Source: Acorus gramineus (taxonomy: Eukaryota > Streptophyta > Magnoliopsida > Acorales > Acoraceae). From it: DNA of 64,000 nucleotides. Shown here one piece after another: positions 9,039 to 19,370 of this stretch; position 1 is the first letter of the stretch; each line of letters starts with the position of its first letter. The position numbers and the translations under genes were made by a program. Where the stretch lies: contig JAUJYN010000015.1 of the NCBI GenBank assembly GCA_030737835.1, forward strand, positions 2,969,685 through 3,033,684. The letters are read 5' to 3'. The notes beneath the pieces are model-generated. The model was not told the origin of the DNA and did not search any database. It saw nothing but the letters and a program-made list of their open reading frames with translations.

Positions 9039-11640
9039 ATCTCGTAGACCGGACGCGCGGCGATCCGGGTTGCGGTGAGTGGTTTGATCCAACCCTTCGG
9101 GAAGTGTTGGATGCATGTAGTCGTGCGTCGCTCATCCGTTGGGCACCTTGACTATACTACTTAATTAGATAAGTAGTATGGTCATGTCTAACCCATAATA
9201 TGCTAAGTATTTGCATGCTAGGTTAGTATAGCTTGTATATTATGTAGAAGCGCCTCCCCCCCCCCCCCCCATTTTCTACCATATACTTGCCTATGTATAT
9301 TCATGTGTGAATTATTATGTATGCATGCGCCCTTCATGTATGGGCATGTATTTCTATAATGTGTATGGATGTATAGAATAGGGCATGCCTTAGGTAGTAT
9401 TGTAATACTACTCCCACCATATTAATTGGAATATCCAGCATGATTAAGTCTAGGTTAATAACGAGCACATGCCTAATATTCCCTTGCGATAAGACTCGAG
9501 GGCGTGGTGTAGTTGTTGCGCCCATGCTAATGGGGCAAAGCTATGACCAACTTCAAGAGATGATGAGCTCTCTCTCACCCTCTCCCTTTGCACGAACTGA
9601 GTAAGTAGATGCGGTTTCCTACTCGACTCAGGTTCGTTTGGAATATTGGCATGCATCTATTAGTGTGCGAGATCGCGCTTGACCCTTCCCTTTTAAGTTG
9701 GTGATATCTAACGCATGCTTAAGTTATGCCTTGTACGCATGTTTGATTAGGCCATACCTTGTATGCATGTTGTATGATTTATTGTTTATGATGTAAATCC
9801 ATGTTAGGGGTTACCCTTATAGTCAATTATTAGATGATCGTGCATATGGTTCATGCACATAGCTATGATATGATTCTCCTGTTATATATACGCACATGTT
9901 AAAACTAATTAGGCCTATATGAAATGGGCGTGGGTATGACCCGCCATTGGGATGTACCTCATTAGCTAGTGTGCGAGCGATGTAGTCGCCCCTACATCCG
10001 TGAGATGCACTTGTATAGAATTCAGGAGAATTCATTTGTTGTATCGGTTTTGTTAAACCGGTAGCTTTGGCATTAAGTTAGGCGATTATTGAGAGTAGTT
10101 GTTTTTCCATTGGGTTCGCTTTGCGAACATGGAGTGTTTCCTCCCAATGTCATCCGTGTTGAAGCGGCCCAGGTTGTAGCTGTCCTGACAGAGGGCCCCC
10201 ACCTGTAGGTACTATCGATGCATGCGGCAAGATGTACATATCATGGGGGTATACCAGGTAGAGGCTACACGGGAGAGGCTAACGAATGATATTGCGAGCG
10301 TGAAATCGTTCTCCCCTTCGTTGGATCCGTGTAGGAACTACCTAGCATTGGAAAAGCTGTCCTGACAAAGGGTTCCCATCCGTAGGTACCACCGATGCGT
10401 TCGGGAACGTACTGATCGTGTACCAGATAGAGGCTACCCAGGGAAAGGGCTACCGGTGGACCTAGGGTGTAAAGCATTCTAATCTCTTCCAAAAGTCCTA
10501 TGTCATCTGTAAAGGGTGAGGGTCAGGCTGAGGTGAAGGCACGTCACCGCGTGACCCATTCGTTGTTCGTCCGTTCCCATAGTTGTTGGGTCCGATTGCG
10601 TATCGATGTTCAAAGACATCGTTGGGCAGTTATCTCGATGTAGATAATCCAGTAGTGTTGTGTGGACTAGTAATTCCGCGTCTCTTCGACAAACGGTATG
10701 GTCTCTCCCCAAGAGTCCCAAGAGTCTCCTTCCAGGAGTGAGGGTGAGGGTGAGGTTGGTCGCGCCGCCGCGTGACCTTGTTATCTATTGGGTTTCTACC
10801 CATGTTTTTCCTTGAAAGGAAATTGCTCTAGTATTGAATTGTTGTAATGGTGTTAGGTTTCCAGTCATTCACCAAGCTTGTACCTCATCTCTCGTATACT
10901 GTTTCTTTTCAGGTGTTGGGCGTGGAGCTGGAGCTTTCCTGTGTGGTGGTCTTATATGCGTGGAACGTTCTGTCCGGCGGGTGGCGAGTGCGAGGCTGTC
11001 AGCAGTCCTAGAGTCATTTTATGTATTGTAAATCTTGCATGTAGCACATGTTCTATTTTATTTGGATTAGACTTAGCTCTCATAGGACAGTGATTGTGTA
11101 TTCGAGTCTATAATAATGTTTTTGGTTTACAGACATTGTTGATATCGTATGCTTCCGCTTTTCAATCAGTTATCATTTATCTTTCCCTTGCTACCTTGTG
11201 TGTTGTTGAAGTCCTTGTTGACCTCAGGTATTGATAGATGATACTTTATATATATTACTGCATCTCGGGAACGGCTGCCCTGGGGCGTGACACACAATGA
11301 ATCACAATGACCGGCTGTGCTTGACTCAATGAATGACTGTGGTTGATTGTCTGACTGTGCCCTTAGAGTGCTGAGCGCGCGACCTCTTTATAGGCTGCCT
11401 ACGTACCCCTTGGGGATCAAGTCACATGTAGTTCCTTTATTACCCTTGTAACCGCCTTGCCACTAAGTGTTTAGTGGGCTTTTTACCAAGGAAACTCCCT
11501 CAGCATTTATGCTCTACGTCGGTCCTTGATTACCCACATTCTGCTGGTAGTGGGCCTTAAATGCCACCTTTGCAGTTACAGGCGTTAGTGATCTTCTGAC
11601 CATTTCTTCATTCCGCTCGGGTCTCTTGATATGCTCGCCC

Positions 11641-11840
11641 ATAAGGAGTAAGGTCAACCGACTAGACCTCGTGTCTGGTCGTGCCTTAGACTACTCGCTT
11701 TTGACGAGTAAAGTTGACCGACCAGACCTCGTGTCTGGTCGTGCCTTAGACTACTCGCTTTCGAAAAGTAAGGTCGACTGACCAGACCTCGTGTCTGGTC
11801 GTGCCTTAGACTGCTCGTTTTGTGAGGTGCCTGACTATCC
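11641..11840 (-). repeat. 60-bp tandem repeat carrying hairpins, in the Tat-1 LTR
   Basis: Three units in exact 60-bp register (AGACCTCG at 11664, 11724 and 11784) and a diverged fourth near 11850. Each unit contains GACCAGAC-N5-GTCTGGTC, an 8-bp inverted repeat. In the fourth unit both arms have changed together (ACTAGA...TCTAGT), so pairing is kept. Confidence 0.9.
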
Positions 11841-12002
11841 AACTAGACCCTGGATCTAGTCGTGTCAGCACATTCGGGAGAGTCATCATGACTAAGGATT
11901 GGAACTCAAATTTGCCAGTCCCACAGCAGACCTACACTCGTCCTGGTGTGACACGTCATCCCTGATATGACACGTGTCGTGGTGAGGATTTTTACCTCCA
12001 CA

Positions 12003-13368
12003 ACCATGATTTGAAAATTTTTGTGTTGCTTATTATCTATATAATTAGTACTTCATGATCGGATCGTGATTCTTATATATACACACACACAAGCATAATC
12101 AAGTTGTCTTTGCACATCAAACTAGACTAAACTATTCTTCCCTCACGCACAATGTGCATGTAAAAAAAAGAGATATGCTACAACTGAAAATGAGTTTTTT
12201 TACATTTGAAACTCTCAAACAAAAAATATCGCTCGAATAGATTAAAAAAAAGACTTTTATGTACAATTTAAACCCCGTTGAATAATAATATTGGAAATAA
12301 CAATTCATCAGGGATATTTTGTTAAAAATGTGATTTTTATGGGTATGTATACAAAAAAAAAAAGAATAAAATTATTTTTGAAATTCTTTAAAAGTCATAA
12401 CGTTTCAAATATAATTCTGATTGGGGTGATCAATATCTCGTTGGAAAGAATTTGTCGATATATATTTGTGATTGTGAAATAGATTTTTCTCAAAAATGAC
12501 TATTGCACGATGAAAAGTGAGATCAAACGTCGAAATTCATATTTGAGCTATTTATCACCTAAATTCCATGATTATCTCTATCTAAATATAAAAAAAAAAT
12601 ATGATGCTGTGGCACAATCACTATATCATTAATATAGATAGACATTAAAAAGATAGATTTGATGAATATTTCACATTATCTTTTAAAATATTAAAAATAT
12701 GTTTTTTTTTTTATCCTTAACGTAAAATTAAAAGTTCATATATAACTAAAAATAAAATTGGAAATGAAAATGTTACACACGAAGGAACATATTTGAAAAG
12801 TTACACACTTTCTCTTAGTATAATAGATAGATTCTTTGTATGCATTTGCATATCTTTCATAAGAGACGACTTTGTCATTAAACTTAATAACCATTTAATA
12901 TTTTATTGACTTTTAGTTCAACTTATATGTAATTAATAATTCATGAAGTTAAATCTAAACGAATTAAATATTTGCCAATTATTTCAAAAACATACATATC
13001 CGTTCGGATCAATATATAATAAAACCAGAAATTATATTATATTGAGTGAATGGCTCAAATGCCCCTTGACCAACAGCCCAAATTCTTTTGGGTCAACTGT
13101 CCAAATACCCCTCAAATACAATCCCAATATTTCCTGTACCCCCACCTTTGGAATTTTTTTTTTTACCCCTGATTGTACACAGCCATTATTTTTCTACTCC
13201 CTTTTGCTGCCACATCATTTATTTCTTCCACTACTACCCTTATCTCCCACTTATACCCCTCCAACATAACTGCCCCCATTAATTCTCCCCAAAGCCCCAC
13301 AAAACCCTCTCTTTTTCACCCGAAAATCAAAACAGAAAAACCCTCGCCAAAACCAACCAACTCTGCTG
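12003..13368. other. AT-rich spacer, no recognisable gene
   Basis: Flanks the start of the Tat-1 LTR. It is AT-rich with CA repeats near 12082-12092 and many A and T runs. From about 13040 it turns pyrimidine-rich. Short frames on the plus strand (for example 12943-13269) are Pro/Phe-rich low-complexity translations and I do not call them. A 28-nt motif near 13046 (GTGAATGGCTCAAATGCCCC...) resembles one near 31186, suggesting a shared short repeat family. Confidence 0.5.
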
Positions 13369-14397
13369 CGCCCGCACGCGTTTGCGCGCCCGACTGGGCC
13401 TGCCAGCGCTCGCCTGCGCGCGCGCAGACCGCGCCCAGCGCGCGCCCAAGCCATCCTAACCTCATTTTAACCCTTCCCAACCCCTCACACACACCCTAAC
13501 ACCTCTACCTAGCATGCATGACTTTCCCACAACCCCTTTTAGCCAAGAAAACCAAGAAAAGAAGGGGAGGAGCTCACCTTGGAGGGGGAACAAAAGGGGG
13601 GGTTCAGGGGCCCTCGACGCACCCGCGACCACCTCAACCGCCACCACCACTACCACCACTCCTCAGCCCTCCTCAGCCTCCTCTTCAGCCAAAAATCAGG
13701 GGGGGGGGGATCCATGCAAACGGAGCTTGAGAGGAGAGAAGACAAGCAACAACAACACATAAACCAACCCTCACCAACACTTCCTCCTCCACCTTCTCTT
13801 TGGGGCATTTTCACAAACACCAAGGGGGGGGTTTGAAAGAGAGAAGAGAGGGCAAGAAAAGCTACTCGTGGACATTTGGGAGGGGAGAGAGAGAGAGAAG
13901 AAGATATTTATCAAAAATATCTAAGGGGGAATTACTAAGTTGCCCTTTGACTAGAAATTCTGCGCAAGCTTCACTGGAACAGCCATAACTTCCTCGATAT
14001 AGCTCCGAATTGAAAAATTCCAAGTCTGATGGAAAGCTAAGAAGATTATCTACAACTGTCATGTTTATGCCATGATCAAATAATCTCTCCAGCTAATCCG
14101 AAATTTGAGCTAAACATGGAACAGGGCTGCTGCCAGAATTTCCCTCCCCGGGGTATACTTGGAAAAATACCCATAACTTTTACTACAGGAATCCAGTTGA
14201 TCTAATTCCACTTCTGTACGAAAGCTAACTCAAAACTGGACATCTCATAGTAAACTCATATTTAAACCTCTTCATCTTGGATTTTAACTAAATCAAATCC
14301 AAATACCAAATCAGGAATACATAACTTCTAGGAAAAAAATTATGTACCCAAATTTTCAAACAGAGCGCTCCAAATGACACAGGCACAACAAAAACAA
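13369..14397 (-). mobile_element. TKY LTR copy 4 (5' part only)
   Basis: The plus-strand right end GACACAGGCACAACA at 14397 is the LTR start on the minus strand. Going left it contains U3, the CT-rich first exon, the donor (AAG|GTGAGCTC, GT at 13577-13576), and the beginning of intron 1 including a short CpG-rich stretch (13369-13450). It is then truncated and the 3' half is absent. It is nearly identical to 25380-26329 of copy 7. The precise left edge is uncertain by some tens of bases. Confidence 0.75.
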
Positions 14398-15221
14398 TCT
14401 AACTCGCTGATACGATCGTCTTGAATCCATCAACACCGGTTACTAAACATCGATGTGGTAAAGAATTCTCAAGAATTCCCTCCAGGGCGCATAACTCAGA
14501 TGCGGGGAAAACATATTATTCATAGTGACAATTGCCAAGTATGACCCCCATAAGTGGTCATACACTTGCCTAAACTCATTAGGCAAGATTTGAGGCTCAA
14601 CTTAAGCATATAACATGGATAATAAATATACAAGGAATTCATCATGGAAGCATTTAAATAATATAATAACAAGGTCATAATATTTTCTAAGACATGCTTA
14701 CACTTATGCTTTTCATAGATAGCTAAGAGTATACTTAGGCAAGGTCGGGGTGCATGTAGGAATCAAATGTTATCCTAACATGGGACATGATGCATGAACA
14801 AGCATTGGTCCCTACACATGATACTAGGATGTATAACCCTAACATGTTAGGTCTAACATGACATGGATGCAACCTAGCAAGCCCAATAATAACATATACA
14901 TGCAAATATGGTTAATATGCAGTTATGATGCCCCAGGGGAGGGCAATGCACGTCTACGTGCATCGAACGCCTCCCAACTAAGTTGGTCAACCCACACACC
15001 GCAACCCGCGTCGTTGCGTGACCGTTCGCCAAGATTAAAGGAGGGGAAAGAAAAGGGGCGGAATTCGGGTGCTCTTGGCGCACCAAAACCACCGCAACTG
15101 CCACCACCAACACCACCACCTCCTCAGCCTTACTTGGCTGAAAATCAGGGGCAAAAAGGGAGCATGAGAGGGAGCCTAAGAGAAGGGAATCAACAATCAG
15201 TACAACAACATCCAATGTGGT
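14398..15221 (-). mobile_element. TKY LTR copy 5: internal fragment lacking intron 1
   Basis: Starts abruptly next to the terminus of copy 4, inside the 3' half of an LTR (GGATTC-like region, CCCTCCAGGGCGCATAACTC), and runs through exon B into the first exon. Read on the minus strand, the first exon (TTTCCCCTCCTTTA) joins directly to ATCTTGGCGAACGGTCACGC at 15036/15035. In copies 8, 12 and 13, 540-620 bp of intron lie at this exact point. The fragment ends at 15221 in the Reina-like RNase H sequence. It has neither LTR terminus and no target duplication. Confidence 0.75.
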
Positions 15222-16588
15222 GAGGCGTTGATCTAATAGATGCTTCAAACTTTGATGATCAGTGCGTACTATGAACCGATGCCCTAGTAAGTAGTTCCTC
15301 CATTTGTTCACTGCCAATACTACCGCCATCAACTCCTTCTCGTATGTTGATCGCCCACGGTCACGGGGAGACAGAGCCTTACTAAAAAATGCCAATGGGT
15401 GATCTTCTTGCATTAATACTGCCCCTATGCCACTTTCAGAAGCATCCGCCTCAACCACAAAAGTCTTGGTGAAATCGGGTAAAGCTAACACCGGGGTTGT
15501 AGTCATTGTGGCTTTGAGTTCCGTGAATGCTTGTTTTGTTGTCTCCTCCCACTGGAATCTGTTCTTTCAAAAAAGTCACGTCAAGGGCTCTGCAATTTTA
15601 CCATAGTGCTTCACAAACTTGCGATAGTAACCTGTCAATCCGAGGAAGCCACGGAGTGCCCACACATTTTGTGGATGCGGCCATTCCTTCATACAGCGGA
15701 TTTTTTCAGGATCAGCTGACACGCCTGAGGATGAGATGATGTGCCCCAAGTAATTGACCGTTCTTTGGCCGAAGGTACACTTCTTCTGGTTCACCACGAG
15801 CCTGTGTTCTAGGAGCATTTGGAACACAAACCGGAGGTGACGCAAGTGCTCATCCCATGCTCTTCTATAAACCAAAATATCATCAAAAAACACAATGACA
15901 AACTGGCGGAGGACGGACCTGAATGTGTCGTTCATCAAGGCTTGGAATGTGGCTGGAGCATTGGTGAGGCCAAACGGCATCACCATGAACTCATAATGTC
16001 CATCATGAGTACGAAAAGCGGTCTTGTGCACATCTTCTGCCGCAACCCATATCTGGTGATAACCAGATTTCAGATCCAGTTTAGTATAGTATACTGCCCC
16101 ATGCAATTCATCGAGCAGCTCGTCAATCACCGGAATTGGGTATCAATCTTTTATGGTAATCTTATTAAGAGCACGATAATCGACACAAAATCGCCAAGAC
16201 CCATCTTTTTTCTTGACCAGTAGGATAGGAGAAGAATAGGGACTGGTGCTCGGCTGAATAAGGCCTTCGCTTAACATCTCTCGTACTAAACGCTCGATCT
16301 CTGTCTTTTGAATGTGGGGTACCGATGCGGTCGAACGTTAGCTGGTTCTGCTCCGGGGCTAATCGCGATCCGATGATCATGGGAGCGCTGAGGAGGTAGC
16401 TCTTGTGGCATCTCAAATATATCACCGAACTCCTCCAGCAAGGACCCCAACGGTGACTCTAATTCCTTTTCCTTGTGGTACTTTGTTGGTTGGCTTGCCA
16501 TCATGATATACGCCCTCACCCCGTGATGTAATAGGCGTTGCATAGAATGCACCATTCCTGGTAGCCCCGGCTTGCTAGTATCTCCTAC
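15222..16588 (-). pseudogene. Reina-like RT and RNase H (frameshifted, truncated)
   Basis: Encodes the part of pol that copies RNA to DNA and degrades the RNA strand. RT is read at 16130-15576: [53 protein letters not shown] and the catalytic segment [11 protein letters not shown]. RNase H follows in another frame at 15506-15222: VVEADASESGIGAVLMQ, YEKELMAVVLAVNKW and RTDHQSLKHLLDQR. The break between RT and RNase H (near 15570) needs a frameshift, and the link to protease has another. RNase H stops at DQRLTT where the TKY fragment begins. It is a non-functional relic. Confidence 0.9.
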
Positions 16589-18097
16589 TTATCGGTAGCA
16601 ATCCCCGTTCACCGTGAATTCCATGGTGAGCTTCTCCCAGTCACAAATCACGGGGCCCAAGCTCCTTAGCCATTGGATGCCTAGGACAATGTCTGAGCCT
16701 TGGAGTTTCAAGGGATACATGTCAGTAGAGAAACGATATCCTTGTATTTGAATTCCCACCTCTCTACATATCTCCTTGCACGCCAACTTGTTACCGTCGG
16801 CTACCATAACCAAGAATGGTGTTGCGGGTGATGTAACGCAATTGAGCTTCGTGACTAAGCGATCATTGACGAAGTTATGCGTACTACCGCTATCAATCAG
16901 AATGGAGACACGTCGGCCTTCCACGATTCCTGATACATGCATCGTTTGTGGGGATGTGCAACCTGACAATGCAGGTATTGAGATCTCCAGCGAATCGGGT
17001 CCCAACAATGTGCCATCTATCTCCTGGGGCTCTTGATTCAAAATTTCTTCCTCAACTAGATTTTCTTCACCCGTCGCTATGGATCCCTCCAATAGGAACA
17101 ACTGTTGAGTCTTGCAAACATGGCCCGGTACGAATCGTTCGTCGTAGTTATAACAGAGGTTCTTCTCACGTTGCGCCTGCATCTGTTCCCATGTCAAACT
17201 TTTGAATCCCACCCCTACTTGCGGTCGTGGAGGACCTGGTGTTTGGGAAAAACGGGTTGGTGTTGTGGAAACCGGTGGTGCATGACTGGTCACGGTTTTG
17301 CCGGGGAACTGCAGCAGTGCTGGTCGCTGATGAGGTTTAGGGAGGAGCCCCATCCGGGGGTTGGACCTTCGGGCACGCAAGATCTTGTCCTCGTGCAGTC
17401 GCGCAAGACCAACGGCATGTGCCATTGTCATCGGTCGAAATAGTTTCACCTCCATCCGGATGTCTTCCCTTAACCCGCCGATGAAACTGCCGAGGAGCGC
17501 CTCTTCTGGCCAGTTTCGAACCCGAGATGCTAGGCGCTCGAACTGGGTTTGATACTCACGGACGGTTCCGGTTTGTTGGAGCTTGGCCAATGCTTCATCA
17601 AAGTTTTCATATTCAGAGGGCCCAAATCGAACACATAGTTCTTTGGTGAACTCCTGCCAGGTCGCGTGTGGATGGGATGACGAATACCACTGGAACCACT
17701 GTAGGGCTTCATCCTGTAGGTGGAATGACGCTAAGAGAACTTTTTGATCCTCCGGGGTCCTCTGATAAGTGAAGAATTGCTCTGCCTTGTAGATCCATCC
17801 AGTCGGATCCTCCCCTGACAAACGGGGAAAATCAATCCGAGCATAACGAAATTGCACGCTCCCATTTTCTGGTGGCTGGAAGCGGTTTGGTCGATTGTCA
17901 CGGTCCAAGCTACCTGACGACTCCAACGTTCTCTCCTTCATGAGGGCGGACATGTTGGTAGCAATCGTGTCGAGATGGCTAGAAATGGCCTCAAGTTGAT
18001 CGGTGTGCTTGCGTAGCGTCATCTGCAAGACGTGCACATCAACTTCGAGTTTCGACACGCGATCCTCATCCGAGGTGGAGCGGGTGTTGGTAGACAT
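16589..18097 (-). CDS. Reina-like Gag-protease, 502 codons
   Basis: The longest intact reading frame in the window. It begins at the ATG two bases after the primer site (MSTNTRSTSDEDRVSKLEVD), with an N-terminal coiled-coil-like segment (residues ~10-60) and a capsid domain around residues 85-240 (IDFPRLSGEDPTGWIYKAEQ; LQDEALQWFQWY; REYQTQFERLASR). A zinc-knuckle relic near residue 315 reads CYNYDERFVPGHVCK; the second Cys of the CCHC is Tyr. The protease near residues 390-420 has ILIDSGSTHNFVND, with the D-S-G active site. It ends in a stop (GDCYR*) where a fused Gag-Pol would normally continue. The lost Cys and the stop suggest decay although the frame is open. Confidence 0.85.
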   Translation of the reverse strand: MSTNTRSTSDEDRVSKLEVDVHVLQMTLRKHTDQLEAISSHLDTIATNMSALMKERTLESSGSLDRDNRPNRFQPPENGSVQFRYARIDFPRLSGEDPTGWIYKAEQFFTYQRTPEDQKVLLASFHLQDEALQWFQWYSSSHPHATWQEFTKELCVRFGPSEYENFDEALAKLQQTGTVREYQTQFERLASRVRNWPEEALLGSFIGGLREDIRMEVKLFRPMTMAHAVGLARLHEDKILRARRSNPRMGLLPKPHQRPALLQFPGKTVTSHAPPVSTTPTRFSQTPGPPRPQVGVGFKSLTWEQMQAQREKNLCYNYDERFVPGHVCKTQQLFLLEGSIATGEENLVEEEILNQEPQEIDGTLLGPDSLEISIPALSGCTSPQTMHVSGIVEGRRVSILIDSGSTHNFVNDRLVTKLNCVTSPATPFLVMVADGNKLACKEICREVGIQIQGYRFSTDMYPLKLQGSDIVLGIQWLRSLGPVICDWEKLTMEFTVNGDCYR

Positions 18098-18099
18098 AA

Positions 18100-18114
18100 T
18101 GCTCTGATACCAAT
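18100..18114 (-). other. Primer binding site, initiator tRNA-Met type
   Basis: TTGGTATCAGAGCAT on the minus strand, adjacent to the LTR end CCTATCA (18115) and almost touching the gag ATG at 18097. TGGTATCAGAGC is the standard tRNA-iMet primer site of plant chromoviruses. Confidence 0.9.
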
Positions 18115-18586
18115 TGATAGGAAGAGACCTATCAAACAGTGGTGATCCAAATAATAAGAAATTTAGAAGAGGTCAGAAGAGAATTAGAGGAGAAAAAGAG
18201 AAGAGAATTTAGAGGAGAAAGAACTTGGAATAATCTCTGATGCATTCTTTATTCATATGTAAGGCTTATATAGCCAAACACCTAATAACTTCCTACAATT
18301 TAGAGATTCTCCTACAATCAAATAATCCAAATAAGGAAACTAATTAAGCATAAGAATAAGGAAACTAATTAAAGCAGACAAAATAAGGAAACTAATTAAG
18401 CATATGAATAAGGAAACTAATTAAAGCTAAATAATTTATTCCTCCTCTGATTCAGCATGTCAATCTCCTTGAGATCTGATTGCCAGCCTTGCACGTCCAC
18501 GTCCCGCACCTTCCGAACGCCGCGCACGAGCCGAACGCTTGGAATAAGCATGCCAACCTGGGGCTAGGTCTAGCAGCAACCTATCA
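18115..18586 (-). mobile_element. Reina-like 5' LTR (472 bp)
   Basis: Bounded by a 7-bp terminal inverted repeat: TGATAGG at 18586 and CCTATCA at 18115 on the minus strand. It contains a TATA-like GGCTATATAAGCC near 18265-18277. The AAGGAAACTAATTAA motif is repeated several times (18340-18425). The right flank resumes LINE sequence. Confidence 0.8.
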
Positions 18587-18930
18587 CTTTGCCTGTGCAA
18601 GTACCTCTTTGATATCCAGGTTGCCCATAATGATTGTGAACCAGTTGCTACTTCCCAAAATCGGGCCCCTAGGGCCCTTTTCGACCATTCTCCAATACGC
18701 TTTATGCCAAGCCCCCCTTCTTCCTTTGGTAAACAAACCATTTTCCAGTTCACGTGGTGTAGAGATTGTTTGAGTGAAGGGCCTCCCCATAAGAAAGTGC
18801 GGATGATCTTCTCCATTGCCTTTATGGTTCCTTGTGGGAGAGCAAAGGCCATTGTCCAATAGATCTACAGACTAAATAGCACTGTTTTCGCTAGTTCTAA
18901 TATGCCTGCCAGGGAAAGCATGTGACCATG
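18587..18930 (-). pseudogene. LINE ORF2: RT C-terminal region
   Basis: The minus frame reads LSLAGILELAKTVLFSL, then YWTMAFALPQGTIKAMEKII, FLWGG, VNWKMVCLPKEEGGLGIKRI and LWATWISKRYLHRQ. These are hallmarks of the segment downstream of the catalytic core in plant LINE ORF2 proteins. A stop interrupts it near 18875. Upstream it abuts TKY LTR copy 6 at 18931; downstream it is lost at the Reina-like LTR. The catalytic RT motifs are not present in the window. Confidence 0.85.
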
Positions 18931-19178
18931 TGTTATATATGTGTCACTTTTTGCCTTCTGGTCACCATTGGGACATTTCTGGCAGTTTTTCAACTTTTTT
19001 TTTTTCGATCGGAACCGCTAAAATTTTGGACTTTTAGCTATCATCCTGAGCTTGAGAACTCCGATTGAAAATCTAACTGCACATTATGTGTCCTGGTGCC
19101 ATTTCAAGCCACTCACAAAAATTTCATCGAATTCCGGTAACGTTTCAGAATTTGGCAGTTCTGAATCGTATCCGGGTT

Positions 19179-19307
19179 TTGACCGAGTGGGAATGTCAAA
19201 GGGAGACTTGACCAAGTCAAAGATGACTTTGACCAAGTCAAGTTTGACCATTGACTTGGTCAAATCATTTTGTTTGTTTATGTGGTTAGGTTGACCCAAA
19301 GTCAAAC
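19179..19307. promoter_or_regulatory. Dense TTGAC (W-box core) cluster in TKY U3, copy 6
   Basis: About ten TTGAC cores on the two strands within 130 bp, several of them TTGACC/TTGACT. TTGAC(C/T) is the WRKY factor binding core. Equivalent clusters lie at 27139-27247, 61727-61836, and on the minus strand at 50090-50196 and 57697-57799. Copies of the TGTTATGCC and TGTTGTGCC subtypes lack the cluster. Confidence 0.55.
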
Positions 19308-19331
19308 ACAAAAAAAAACCTAAATTGCCCT

Positions 19332-19335
<4 letters not shown>

Positions 19336-19368
<33 letters not shown>
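19336..19368. repeat. (TG)n microsatellite in TKY LTR copy 6
   Basis: About sixteen TG dinucleotides, immediately 3' of the TTGAC cluster and 5' of the CT-rich region. Confidence 0.95.

Positions 19369-19370
<2 letters not shown>

Larger units (their letters stand above)
7770..11292 (+). mobile_element. TKY LTR copy 3: solo LTR, long subfamily
   Basis: Plus-strand LTR of about 3523 bp from TGTTATGCCTGTGTC at 7770 to GGGGCGTGACA at 11292. ACAAT occurs at 7765-7769 and again, one base beyond the LTR end, at 11294-11298. Its U3 start (TGTTATGCCTG) and 3' end (TTTTTGGTTTACAGACATTG) match copies 9 and 10. Intron 1 (8521-9038) is not CpG-rich here but ordinary AT-moderate DNA with the same exon boundaries as the other copies. 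Part of the 3' half is present twice (around 10165-10210 and 10355-10400). It sits in the Tat-1 5' LTR. Confidence 0.88.
2466..12002 (-). mobile_element. Tat-1: minus-strand Tat-like Ty3/gypsy element, truncated, with nested LTRs
   Basis: A degraded Ty3/gypsy element read from right to left: 5' LTR (12002 to 7646), primer site (7642-7625), gag (from about 7596) and the start of pol with an aspartic protease. It is broken off at 2466 by Tat-3. Two solo TKY LTRs interrupt it, at 7770-11292 in its LTR and at 3256-6016 between gag and protease. RT, RNase H, integrase and the 3' LTR are not in the window. The Tat assignment rests on the gag CHHC knuckle, the protease neighbourhood (ITFSDADLEGVQ...DTGSSADILF) and the primer-site type. 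Confidence 0.8.
7646..12002 (-). mobile_element. Tat-1 5' LTR, split by a solo TKY LTR
   Basis: On the minus strand the LTR starts TGTGGAGGTAAAAATCC at 12002 and ends CCACCTCA at 7646. Without the nested solo LTR (7770-11292) it is about 830 bp. It contains the 60-bp hairpin repeats at 11641-11840 and several CACGTGTC/GACACGT-type motifs near 11950-11985. No coding sequence is present; the 62-residue frame over the repeats is a by-product of the repeat. The matching 3' LTR is not in the window. Confidence 0.7.
15222..18586 (-). mobile_element. Reina-like chromovirus, 5' part (minus strand)
   Basis: From right to left: a short LTR (18586-18115), a primer site complementary to initiator tRNA-Met, gag-protease (18097-16589), RT and most of RNase H. 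It is cut at 15222 by TKY LTR copy 5; integrase, chromodomain and 3' LTR are missing. The small LTR, the primer site lying almost on the gag ATG, and LIDSGSTHNF in the protease suggest the Reina clade. It entered the LINE, whose sequence resumes at 18587; the left target duplication is lost. Confidence 0.8.

Noticed and set aside
11654..11842. 62-residue frame with repeated SSLRHDQTRGLV
   Set aside because: A translation of the 60-bp LTR tandem repeat; 60 is a multiple of 3, so the frame stays open without coding meaning.
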